DNA from: Branchiostoma floridae
Taxonomy: Eukaryota; Chordata; Leptocardii; Amphioxiformes; Branchiostomatidae
DNA length: 64,000 nucleotides
Assembly (NCBI RefSeq): GCF_000003815.2
Contig: NC_049992.1
Coordinates: 15,356,820 to 15,420,819 of the forward strand
Direction: 5' to 3'
Below are positions 35,840-47,525 of the stretch, piece by piece (the stretch's first letter is position 1; each line of letters opens with the position of its first letter). The translations under genes and the position numbers were made by a program. The notes beneath the pieces were generated by a model. It made no database searches. It was not told the origin of the DNA and was given only the letters and a program-made list of their open reading frames with translations.

Positions 35840-38393
35840 GTACCATTTCCTGTCGGATCACAGAAGCATAAGTGAACCTCCCCCAACCTACCCCAGATGT
35901 TCTCCCCTCTCCCCTAACCATTCGTGGTTGTTCCACATTGCGGTCGGAGTGTGTTTGTTGTGCTCTTCAGTTTGCCTTGTTTTTGAAGGGTTTTTTCCTT
36001 GGTCTGCCACCTTTTTACTTGGACGGATTACCTACAAGGATCCTACAATCACCTGACTCTGTGCTGAACACTTCTGGATAAACTCCGTTGCTGCTTGAGC
36101 CCTGGTTACCAAGCTGCCCTGTTCCTACTGGACTGACCCAGTCAACTCTTCGTCTCCTGGACATCCCAATTCGCCTGTGAGTTCTGCATTCAACTGCCTT
36201 CCTCACTGTGACATGTGACCTTGATGTCTTCATCGGTGACCATCTTGTCCTACCGTACCACCGACGGATGAACTTCCACCCGAGTGGCCGATCTGAACAC
36301 CACACACACACCCTTTTTCAAACTTCCTCAGGAACAACGACAACTTTTCTTCATTTTGTACTGTGATGCTCAATTTAATCGTTGAATAACAATCACCGTT
36401 TCCCAAACAGGTTTTTTCCACACATATAGATGTAATTCTTGTGTCTTTTCTCCTCTTTTTTTGGAAGGTTAAATTAGGCACACATGGCACCATGCTGAGG
36501 GTTTTCCGCCTGGTACATTCCTGCCTTGACACCCATGTGCAAGGGAATTATTGATACCAGTCTCTCTCTCCACTTCTGCAAAATTGTTTATAGGGTAGTT
36601 CAGCCTGCCTCCAGAAGGTTCTAGATAAAAGTAACAGATGATTCCCTCTAAGATTGAACAGTGCTCAAGTTTGTGTTTTTCTTTTCTCCTAGTCCTACAT
36701 CTAGGAATTCTAATCATCACAAGGTGATGCTGTGTTCCCAGCCATACGGAGTATACCCCCCTCAGAGGACTGACCCAGGGTTGTTTATTTGTTTTTGACA
36801 GGCACAAATTCTTGCAGTGTTTTCTCCTATCCTGTTATCAGTTATATCAGGCCTGGTGTAGGCTGACATCCAGGCTGTGTCCTCTCACTACAGGTTCGAG
36901 TACCACATCGAGTTAACGGCTGTCACACACCTATACTATTGTATTACGCTTTTCGTTAATTGCCCATGCTTCTTCCACGCTACCTGTGCCTTCATGCAAA
37001 GCACCACTTGGCTCCAGTCACATCATTGAGAAGCGCATGTTTTCCTCAACCACTTGAATCGTCATCTGTTCAGACTTTACAGACTTAACTCCTACAGGCG
37101 CAGCCTTCCGAATTAACACCTGCTGATGACTAGTTCTTAGTCCTGATTACAGATCATCACAGACAGCGAAGAAGTTAAACGTCATTATATGCATATGTGT
37201 ACGTATATATGTATGTATATATGTATGTATGTATCTATGTACAGACAGTACAGTACATGCTATCTGCACCGAGTAGTCCCACAGGCGACCCCCGACATCA
37301 ACCCTGGCAGGATCGAGTGTTGACCCCAGGTGTAACAAGCTTGACCGGAACGCGCCATTATAGACTTGGGAATTCTGTCCGGTCTCTGACTCTAACACGG
37401 ATCAGATCGAGAACCTTGTTGCTGTACTGCCAGGACTTTCCACAGCCACACTTATGTGACGCCTTACTGACACTGGAAGCATGGTCTTGCACCTATTGGG
37501 TCGACACCGCGTCTATCAGAGTCATCCCTCAGAGACTCAGAGTCTGACAGCCGACACGAGGACACCTTGGCTGCCTTATACTGGACACTTGAACTTACAG
37601 TACCACTGTACCGTATCTCAAGGAACTTGCTTCCTAGCTTGTAACTACCCGTTGGATTACTTAATTTATTCTTGTTAGATTACTTCCTACACCATTGCTT
37701 GTACAGCCACTCCCACCCCACCCCACCCCACCCCTTTTCCTTACCCTACCCCTTTTCCTTACCCTACCCCTTTTCCTTACCCTACCCCATCCACCTCCCT
37801 TGCCTCTAACCTGTCCACCGACATGACCTTAACAACCTCCTGTTGACTGAGACGGTTCTCCATTGCCATCTACATGTACTTGTCCCTGTTCACCGTGTTG
37901 AGTTGTCTCGTACGGCCTAGAGTGCCAGACAGGAAGATGCCTTGTTAGTGACGCCAGCTACCATGAGGGTAGGCTGTGATGGTCACCTGTACTGCGAAGG
38001 AAGTGTGTGTTGACCGGATGCCTCGGCAGTACTCCCTCCAGCCACGACCCTTCGGCTGCGATGGTCACCTGTACTCCGTAGGTTTGGGTGTTGACTGGAC
38101 GATACCTCGGTAGTGCTCCCTCCAGCTATGACCCTTCGGCTGCGATGGTCACCTGTACTCCGTAGGAAGTGTGTGTTGACTTGACGATGCCGAACATGAC
38201 AGCCAGCCAGCCGACGAACCTTTCCGGTGGTGTTGGTTGTGTGCTCGGTACCACCTGTACGTTACTTAATCCGTCTGTTCTATCCTTTTTTGTTCGTGAT
38301 GGTGACGCCGCTACCCTACCCCACATATTGTGTCTGTGTTATCTGTGAGTAGACAGGAAATGGAGTTCTCTTCGGAACTTGTGGAGAAGAGAA
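35840..38393 (+). mobile_element. Unrecognised mobile element, long copy
   Basis: Starts GTACCATTTCCTGTCGGATC (116-bp left end, 35840-35955) and finishes with a 99-bp right end (38295-38393) whose last 28 bases fold as TTCTCTTC...GAAGAGAA. The next base begins another copy. The interior is C/T-rich and lacks a long frame. It has three 18-bp TTTTCCTTACCCTACCCC-like units near 37730-37790 and about three 83-bp tandem units starting at 37972, 38054 and 38138. A non-autonomous element is likely; the class is uncertain. Confidence 0.75.
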
Positions 38394-39259
38394 GTACCAT
38401 TTCCTGTCGGATCACAGAAGCATAAGTGAACCTCCCCCAACCTACCCCAGATGTTCTCCCCTCTCCCCTAACCATTCGTGGTTGTTCCACATTGCGGTCG
38501 GGGTGTGTTCCCCGCCCACCCACCCCAGAACACACCCTCCCCCGACGTACAGGCTGATTGATAACCTAGTTAGACTTACGAACTGGTAATTGAAGTTGAT
38601 GCTCAACCTTGAACGGAGTAAAATTGTTATGACTATTCAGCACTTAGAATGAGACACCCCGCGTGGTTCTGCCTTGTGGAACAACAACTTCTTGATTCCT
38701 TCCTTAAAAAGTTGACCTCTTCTTCGCTACCTTGTATTGTATTGCTTGTATTGTATTACCGTACTTGCCGTTCAACCTTGGATTAGTTTTTTACTTGACC
38801 TTGTTACTCAGACCGTAATTGTGCTACTCGTTCCTTACTAATTAAGGTCATTATTACGCCACTCTTCTGACATGGTGGCCCCCATGTGACGTAAACTTAC
38901 TGTGACTTACTGTGACTTTGAGTTAAGTTGCAAGTCAGGATGCGTTAAACATCCGCTGGACAGAGCATTGGTTTAACCGACCAGCCCGACATTGGCTTCA
39001 CATTGGCTTCTTATACATTGGCAACCAGGGTAAAACGTGTCGCCCGCTCGCAGCATGACTTGCTTAGTTCATGGCTATTACACTTGTTATGACCGAGGAC
39101 GTTATATCAACTGACTGACGAGGAGCCATTAAACACCCGGCCGCCGTGATGGTGACGCCGCGTGATGGTGACGCCGCTACCCTACCCCACATATTGTGTC
39201 TGTGTTATCTGTGAGTAGACAGGAAATGGAGTTCTCTTCGGAACTTGTGGAGAAGAGAA
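38394..39259 (+). mobile_element. Unrecognised mobile element, short tandem copy
   Basis: Begins at the base after the first copy with the same 116-bp left end (38394-38509) and ends with the same 99-bp right end (39161-39259). The 866-bp interior differs from the long copy. The right end is preceded by a partial duplication of CGTGATGGTGACGCCG. Confidence 0.78.
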
Positions 39260-39408
39260 CCATTTTTTCCTTATCTCCAATCTCTGATAGATTGTAGCAT
39301 CAACTCTTATAATTCCATCAGGTGTCGTAATGCCACCACATAAAGAAAAACTTTGTCATAGCGGCATTTTGAAGATTGTTTTGAACGCCTAAATATGTGG
39401 AATCTATA

Positions 39409-39933
39409 TAAGGCCACAGCAAGTAAATTCTATGGATGACATCAGCGCGCGCATTAACTTTCGCCTGATTTCAGAAAAAAAAAACAAGATTTTTGTTCTT
39501 CTGCAGGGATAGTCAAAATGACGATAAAGTACAAAAATGAGCAAATATGTTGTGTTGTAGCCTAATGATTGTACTTGTAGAAGTGACACTTGCGAGGTAC
39601 CCAGGACTGTAGTTGTAGAAATAAAACTTATTGGATAGTTGTAAAAGTGACACCAATATGGAAGCCATGAGTGTGGTTACCAACTTTGTTGGTGATGCCA
39701 GTCTACCACACTAGTGTCACTTTTACCGCACCAGTTCATGTCTTGAATACAGGGATGAATGCATTGTTGGCTTTGATACCATGTTTGGTCCCTTTAATTC
39801 TTTTTACAACAGCCATCACAACCTTATGGGGCCTATTTTTTTAAATGTAGCCATCTTGTTTTTTTTCGCCCTATCGCACAATTTTTGCAGTCTGCAAAGG
39901 ATGTCATCCATAAAATTTACTTGCTGTGGCCTA
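39409..39933. mobile_element. TIR element (AGGCCACAGCAAGTAAATT ends)
   Basis: About 34-bp inverted ends: AGGCCACAGCAAGTAAATTC, then TATGGATGACATC, mirrored at 39900-39933. Length about 525 bp, with no transposase frame. Confidence 0.88.
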
Positions 39934-40337
39934 ACTCGGGATTACTGATGCTGCATTAGTACATCTCTAAATCACTTTTAATTCATGTGTTTTTCTCATA
40001 TGGCGGTAATATGGCATCCGGTGGAATTATGCGAGTTGATGCATTTCTTTGACCTCTTATTGTGATGAACTTCTTGTAACACTTCACGTGTGACGGCCAA
40101 GGTCAAACGATCGCACACGTGTCATTGCTATATATAGCAACACAAACGCACCAGACCATGATTCATAGTATCTGAAATAGCCTGTTGTGCCGTTTGTTAC
40201 GTCTTTCTGAACAATGTATGTGTACAATGCGTATATATAACATCACCATGTAAAGGAAGGAAACGCAAGACCATCTTTCCGCTCATTTCTGTCATCGCCT
40301 TGAAGTGGGAGTCCTTAGCCCTGACAAATGACTTTAA

Positions 40338-40585
40338 CCCTTTCCAGCTCATCGGAGCATGGGAAGCCTTGGAGGAATTCAGCTTATCGTCCAACAAACC
40401 GCACGGTTCGCTCCGAACAAAAGTGCGCACTGCCACGAGCCGCTTTGCGTTTGTTACGCCCGAGAAACAATAGCTGGGCGTTTTCGCTCGAGCCACGCAA
40501 GACAGAGGGTCAGTCCAGACCGTGCGATCCACATGTGCGAACAAAGTCACCGCCGCTACAACGTCAAAGCTGCACTGTTGAAGGG
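40338..40585. mobile_element. piggyBac-like non-autonomous element
   Basis: Flanked by TTAA at 40334-40337 and 40586-40589, with ends CCCTTTCCAG and TGTTGAAGGG. TTAA duplication with CCC ends is the piggyBac signature. The interior is CpG-rich with no transposase. The inverted match is short, so the class is inferred. Confidence 0.6.
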
Positions 40586-40589
40586 TTAA

Positions 40590-43500
40590 CAGCAGAGAGG
40601 TTTACAGCAAACAAGAGGCACTGATAGCGTCTATCATATTCCATTTGCGAAGAGCTGAGGCATGCAGTTTTCAGGGGACAATTGTTTCAATTCTCGCAGG
40701 TGTTTCCTGAAGTCACCTGTTCGTTAGTCTCTTCTTTCCTTCTATCATTTCTTTTCTTTATCTTTCCTTGTCCTTTTCTCTAGGCCCGTCATTACTCAGC
40801 GTCTTCCTTCTGTAAAAGACTTAGAATTCCTCTATTTGTAACAATCATGGAGTGAAATCACGTCATGGTGATAAACAATAACTTGTTACTGAAGTCCATG
40901 CACGATGAACTGATGAAAGGATGTTCCGCCAAATGCACGTGGTCGATTGACCGTTCTATTGTACAAATACTTGTACGGACCCAGAATTTCGCGGATGTCA
41001 TGGCGGTCATATGTCCTCTTATCTAGGAACATGAAGACAGTGAGTCCGCACACAGGGCAAAACGGATGGGTTCCAGGTGTTTTTATCGCCTTTACAAGGG
41101 ATAAATCACACCAATGCGTATCATGAGTTGTACCTTTTTTGGCTTATGGCTTAGACAAATTTTGCGGCCGAAAAAGTCGTGTCTTATGATTGATGACAAG
41201 GCTGCACGATAAGTCAAATAAAAAGATAACACCTTCCGCAAACCTTACCTAAGCCCCAAAATGGCAAAGTGGAACTCCTAATCATATGGACTTGATACAG
41301 CTACCTTAATCCCTTGGAGTATTTTGGGTCAAATACTTAAGTCCTGTGATAAATACTACAAGAATATTTGGACGACAAATTGCGGCGTATGACATTTCTA
41401 AACATGCTAGTACTTTTCATTGCTTTGTATGGTGATCCACATAACAGTACAGGCAAACAATGGACAATATTGGAAGGGTGCAGGAATTCAAAAAGTACGA
41501 AACCTGCTCATTTTCACATGGACTGTATTTCATGGCGTTTTCATCACAATTATTACCCAGTTAACTCTGGTATCAAATACACACAAAGCTCCGTCTGTAG
41601 AAAATAAAAAAGCGTATATAATCAGGACAAACAAGACCCAAAGGATTTTCTGACCGGCTCTAATACGCAGAAAATACATGTGTGTAACATCGGTTTCTCG
41701 GGCAACTAGGATCCATTGAGAACGATTTGAACACTTATCGTTTGACAATGGGCTGTGGAAAATCCATTCCGACTTGAGGTAACAAAAGTGGAGGGGAACA
41801 ATGGACGCGTTAAGGACATTCATGAGTTCTGCGGCTTGACATGCGCTAAGCAGACTTAACTTTCCACACTTTCCCGCCTTTTCTCGGTGAAGTGTTGGTT
41901 TTAAAATTACGCACGTGAGTAAAACAAGTTCGTATGTAACTGTGCAGTGATCGTAGGGATAGTTAGAAGGACCTTGAAGCAAAGGTTGCGGTTGAGGCCA
42001 GCGGCATATGGCAGCAGTGTGTTTAACATATTGAGGTCGTTCCGTTAGCTCTCTAAACGTCTTGGACGCGTGTCGCTACCAGACAATGGTGTCAGCCAAG
42101 GGTGGAAATCACTCCAACAGTTAAATCGGCGGTTACAACAACGATACCACAACGTGAGTAGGACATACCATCTGCACTGAAAAAAAATTCATTCCTTCTT
42201 GCCAAAAATTTAAGACAAAAGAAGATGTATTTTCACAGCGGATGTTGCTGAAATTGTAAGCTTTTCGAAAAACCCTTTGACATCAATTAGCAAAGGAAGC
42301 TGCCAATATTACAAGCCCTGTAACGCGTGCGCTGACCTCGTGAAGAAAAAGGGGTCAAGCTATTATCTCTTACGGCACCCGACCGGCCTATAACTGAACG
42401 GAAACAAAGACAAACAGGACAATATCTCAGGTTTTTCTTTAGTACCCCATCTGCCCTCCCGGACGGCCAATTTAACACGGTGAAACTATGATTAACAAAT
42501 TTCAGTGAAGATTGCCTTTGCTTTTGAAAAGGGAAGCTGGACGCGTTTCTTTGCTACTTTTATTAGCAGCGTTCTCCCATCGTGTTTGGTGCACATTGTC
42601 ACAGGGGGAGGGCACCTGTTTGGGACGCGCACGTGTCTGTCACCCGTCCGAAGTTGAAAGCGCGATTTTCACGCAGTTCTGACATATAGAAGAGAAAAAA
42701 AAAGAAGGTACACTTTTCCTCCCGGTGTGGGGTCCATACTCCTTTGATTTTTACTAACAATCAGAATTTTTCGCAAGCGCTCGCAAGTGCCAATACTATT
42801 ACATTGGCGCACGGCGCACAGTTACAAAACGTCGTTGCGTACACTACAGAATATCACAAATGCAGATCTCGGCTTTGTATACGCTGAAGTTCTGCAAATA
42901 TTCTACAAATCTGGTTGACAATGTGGTGTGCTACCTCTAGATTCGTAGATCATAGTAACGGTTGTAGCTTTAAATTTAGAAGTAAAGGTATTTGATATCG
43001 CATACCGAAGCATACTTGTATGTTCGTACAGGTATAAGTTCCCATGGTGTAGAATCTGTGGACAGTAACGTAAGTAGATGCAAGGACGATATAACGTTCT
43101 TGGTAAATGTAGATACGCTTTATTTTTCTTTACTGATTGTGAGAGTTCAAAGTTAAGCTGCAAAAACAAACAATGACATCTGGTATTAAAGGACGGATTC
43201 AAATTATTCCTTAGACTTAGAGGGAGACTCCGTAATTAAAGCAAATAAGAAATTCTAAGCAGAGCCCATGTCCTGCTACATATATATTTCAGTCCGTCGA
43301 TGACGGACCGAAAAGACTCTTGTAAAGCAATGCAGAGTTACCACATTCATAGGACTTCTACTTGGATTGCTGATGATGGAATATCTCATATAATCTAAAC
43401 ATTGTAACATTGCCATAAGTTATATGTATCAAAACTCATGGCTTTGTTTGTAATACTAAGTCTGTGTTATCGAAAACTTTCCTTTGTTTAACAACAAACA

Positions 43501-44040
43501 GCATTTCAGACATTTTCAACAACGGGATATGTTTTGAAGAATAAAGGAGCAGCTGCACCATACAGGACGTTTTGTGCAGAAAACTACTACCTCTCCGAGA
43601 TCAGGGGGTGACCATGACTGGGAAAGGTCACGCGTGTGACCCCTGCTCACCTGCTGATCCAAATAGTGTCTTTGTCTGAGCGTAACGTCCTTGCTTTGTT
43701 CACAAATAGATCGCCTCATGGCGTGGTGTAATTTCTGCTGCGGTAAATGGTAGATGCATGATGCGTAATTGCGAAGACCGTTGGCTGATTACGGGTTATT
43801 TTGATGGGAAACTGTAATAGACCAGATCTACACACGATTGTGGGTTGTTCGCTCCATATATTCTCCACACTGTGGTGTGCCGACTTGAAACACATTTCAT
43901 GTAACAGTGCTAGGTCTTTAATAAGAGCCGTGTAACCAGGCAATAGGACATTTTAAGCACATTCCGTATCGACCAAACTCTGTCAGCTTTTCATTCCGTC
44001 TATCCGCATGTCAGTTACAGGGTTTCAACGTTACTTTTTG
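40590..44040. other. Non-coding stretch, nothing recognised
   Basis: The 150-residue minus-strand frame at 41530-41982 has no domain or splice support. No repeats of note. Confidence 0.5.
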
Positions 44041-44059
44041 AAAACTGTCAGTATGGATA

Positions 44060-44195
44060 TATATGAAGGAAAGAAAAGAGGAAGGAAGTGTAGGAAAGAA
44101 GAAAGAAAGAAAAAAGAGAGAAAGAAAGAAAAACGAAAGAATGAAAGAAAGACAGAAAAGAAAGAAAGAAAGAAAGAAAAGGAAAGGAAAGAATA
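44060..44195 (+). repeat. Purine tract (GAAA)n
   Basis: Almost uninterrupted A/G on the plus strand, built of GAAA units. Confidence 0.95.
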
Positions 44196-44550
44196 AAGAA
44201 AGTGACATGCAAGAAAAATAGCAAGTCAATACCACTTTCTTAACGTTATTTGTGAACAAAGCGATATTGTTTATTCACCTCATAATGCTTTTTATAGTTC
44301 ATGTGAAAATATACTTTATTGTGTCCTTGTGATATAGAAATCTATAGACAGCTGAAAGTTCTACAAAACATAATAACGGGTCAGCAGATGGTCAGTGCTT
44401 TCGCGACTATAGTCTGACCAGAAGAAAGGCCTAAGGGCAAGAAGGTTATGGGAACGGGCAAGTCTTAGCGGTCACCTGCCTTGAGCCACTCCGGCCACGC
44501 GACCACAGAGCCGCACAAATTTGTAGTTCGCTCGGCCAGGATAAAAGGAG

Positions 44551-44681
44551 AGGTCAGAGACGTACTCGTAGGTCATGAGACCTAAGCTTCTTCATATGTT
44601 GCCGCTTTCAGGGTATGACCTTGTGGCTGCACCGTTTGACCTTGGGTATCCGTACAATAGCGGTGCGTGGTCAGTAGGTCA
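44551..44681. promoter_or_regulatory. Cluster of nuclear-receptor half sites
   Basis: AGGTCA at 44551, 44570 and 44676, and TGACCT (in TGACCTTG) at 44616 and 44637. Motif-only evidence, with no gene attached. Confidence 0.3.
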
Positions 44682-46671
44682 GCCTGGGGGAGATGTCGGC
44701 GCCCTTGGTCAGTACAAGCTCCTTGGTCAGCCTGAGAAGCGGAGAACAAAGGCTGTTGGCTGTGAATACAGATGTTTAATTTCGGACTTGGATAATACTT
44801 AACAGAAAGAAGCAAAATCAACCAAAAACACCAGTCGTTTCATTTAAAACATATATGCATAAGTCAGTGTCAAAGCGTAATGTCGCCTGACATGAAATTA
44901 TTTCAATTCAAAGTACAACCTGCAAACATTTTTTTTTCTTCAGACAGTCGTAAAAAGTATGGTTTTATTTTGCGAGAACACTGTCGCATTAGGCAGTCTG
45001 TGAATGTAGAAAGAAGAGCTTTAGAAGAGATATATTTGAAGCTGATTAGCGTTAGAATTTGTTGACATTACTGGTTACTCCTGACTGTACATGGAAAGCG
45101 TGACCTCAGGGGTTAAGAGGGCATGGGAGGGGTCACTGGGCAGGTGGGACTTCGCCCCAAAAGACAAAAGAAACTTGTTACGGTTAACTAGATTATCACG
45201 GCGGCAAAAGACCTGAGGACGGAAATATATTCCATGATTGTTCCATAAATGTGCGGATACACTGTTGGCACCGACAGTTAGAGAAAGTACGCTTGACCCT
45301 TCCTTTGAAACTTTTGTGACCTCTGCTGACAGTGGTGTGGGAAAGGTCAACCAGGCTGGCGCCGAAGGACGCTTGGGGGCCTTGGGTGACAGACCACCGG
45401 TCCTCAAGGCCCACCTAGCGACAAAAGAAGTGACAGATGAGATTAATGACCCAAGCGCACGCAAAACGAAGGACGTCTAGTGGTAAAAGTCACAATCGAA
45501 AATGATTCTACTGTTTTTGAACTGGGTATGGCAAAAGTCGTCAGTGGTTGAAGGAGGTCCGTTTACGTTTCCTACGTAGATCTAGCCTCTACCAACCTCC
45601 CAAGGTCGCTGGAAAATAGTAGAAATTGGCCAAATAGACAGAAAACACACCAGAGGAGTTGGTTGGTCGAGTAATACAGTTTGCAGACTGGTAGAGGCTA
45701 ACGTTGGTCTACGTTGGTCGCCGATACACATTCTTTATTTCGAATCAAAATATACAACACAATGATACCCAAAAAGAAAACTAACAAACAAACAGGCTTT
45801 CGGTTGTCCATGTATAAGACTGGTGTGTGGCTACCATCCTAACCCATCTAAAGAATGTACACGTATTATGTGCAAATTAACACGAAGCATTATTTTTTTC
45901 CAAAATCCTCATTGCATGCACTCTTGAAAACTAATTTTGCTCTATCAAATAAGTGACGGATAAAAATCCGAGTAGGTTTACCAGCTGCAGTTATCATTCA
46001 GGTAGCCTCTCATTTTGGACGAAAAAGTAAACGTTAGGACCATAATGGAGTACCATGGCCTCAATCATGACAGGATTATGGTCATTTGTGTTGAGATTTT
46101 GGGTAATATTTCGGATTAATCATTGTTACGTTTTACCGCCCGTGGGAGTCCGCAACGAAACCAAGCTTCTCCATGAAACAGGATTACGAGGACACCCGGC
46201 GAGTGCCGAGCGCCCACGATACGGAAATTCCCGACGAGAATTGAGTCGTCGGAGTGGAAGTAATGAATTCAATAAAAAATCTTTGAAAATCATTGCCGGG
46301 GGAAACAAGTGGGAGCGAGGGTCCATTGAAAAGCGATGAACTGTGAGTAAAATTCAATAACAATGGGGAGAATGGGTTTTATAAAAAGCTGGTCCCAATG
46401 TTGAATTGGGCTATGGCATATTGTAAGGTCAGACAATAACAATCGGCGGAGGGCGATGAACTGGAATCACATTGGAGAGACGGAAACAAAACGTGTAATA
46501 AAGAGAGGGCTGCTGTTGGGAGGGGATTAACATGCCTAGCTATGCGGGAGGGAAGTTCACATATCACTATCAGTGTATGGATCTGCATTGGCATTTAGAC
46601 ATGTTAGATAACTTCAGCATTACATTGTTGGAAAGGCGGATTTTTTTTCATGTTTTTTCAGCCGTCTTATT
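44682..46671. other. Non-coding; MITE at 45583-45700
   Basis: TAGCCTCTACCAACCTCC at 45583 and GACTGGTAGAGGCTA ending 45700 bound a TAGTCTCTACCAG-family copy with GCTGGAAAATAGTAGAAATT inside. No gene elsewhere. Confidence 0.6.
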
Positions 46672-47525
46672 AACAAAACAACCGTGTAATTTTTTTAATT
46701 TCAGCTACATACAGATGATACAATACGATTGAATAATGATTTTAGAATGTAGATCTACCGTCACAATTTACCCATTTCATATTGGTCAACTTTCGTCCTA
46801 AGAAGCATTATCTGTAGATTAAAGGAAGGCCCGACTGACTGTGATTTACATTGTGTAAACTTATGGTCACCTATGACGTTGGGAATTTTAAAAGCCGTAA
46901 CTGTACCAATAAAGCATCTGATATATGTAATGGCATGATATATTCGTTGCTAAAACCCGGTAACATACGTCCGCACTGTTCACTAACGAGTCCTTTCTAC
47001 AAACTGTATTTCTTTAATTGTCTAAACAAAACGACGTCGGAAGATTTTTTTTTTCATTTCAGATACAAGTAGATCTACACTTAGATTGGATGATGACTTT
47101 GAATGTACCCTTACATCCCACCTTACCCATTTCATTGGTCAATTTTCGTTCTGAAGCTCAAATTAAGGTCCGACTGAGTGTAATCAACATTTTATAAACT
47201 TTTAACTTATGGTCATCTATTAGTTTCTACCAGACTCTCGCCTGGCCGAATAAGGGGACTTTGGCCAAGTTAGGAAAAGTCTAATAGGAGTTAAATGGCC
47301 TAGTAGTGTTGGTTAGGTCGCAAACTGTACTTTTATGGTGTGTTTTCTGTCTTATTTGGCCAATTTTCACTATTCTTCCAGCCACCTGTGGAGCCTGGTA
47401 GAGGCTAAGTTTTAAAAGCCGTAACTGTACCAATAAAGCACCTGATATATGTAATGGCATGATCCACTGTTAAAACCTCCGACCGCACACTGTTCACCAC
47501 CGAGTCCTGTCCACAAACTTTGCCA
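46672..47525 (+). repeat. Degenerate two-copy tandem duplication
   Basis: About 46672-47024 and 47025-47525 align through TTACCCATTTCAT, AACTTATGGTCA(C/T)CTAT, TTTTAAAAGCCGTAACTG and CTGATATATGTAATGGCATG. The second copy is interrupted by a MITE. Confidence 0.8.
47221..47408. mobile_element. MITE, TAGTCTCTACCAG family, inserted in the tandem duplication
   Basis: TAGTTTCTACCAGACTC at the left and AGCCTGGTAGAGGCTA at the right. The first tandem copy lacks it and so serves as a nearly empty site. Confidence 0.88.

Noticed and set aside
35840..38509. LTR retrotransposon with 116-bp LTRs
   Set aside because: The repeats do not start TG or end CA, no primer-binding site or gag-pol is seen, and the 53-kb copy shows the true ends are A and B rather than a repeated LTR.
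41530..41982. 150-residue minus-strand frame
   Set aside because: No domain, composition follows AT-rich background, no splice or poly(A) context.
44011..44259. 82-residue Phe/Ser/Leu-rich minus-strand frame
   Set aside because: It is the complement of the GAAA purine tract.
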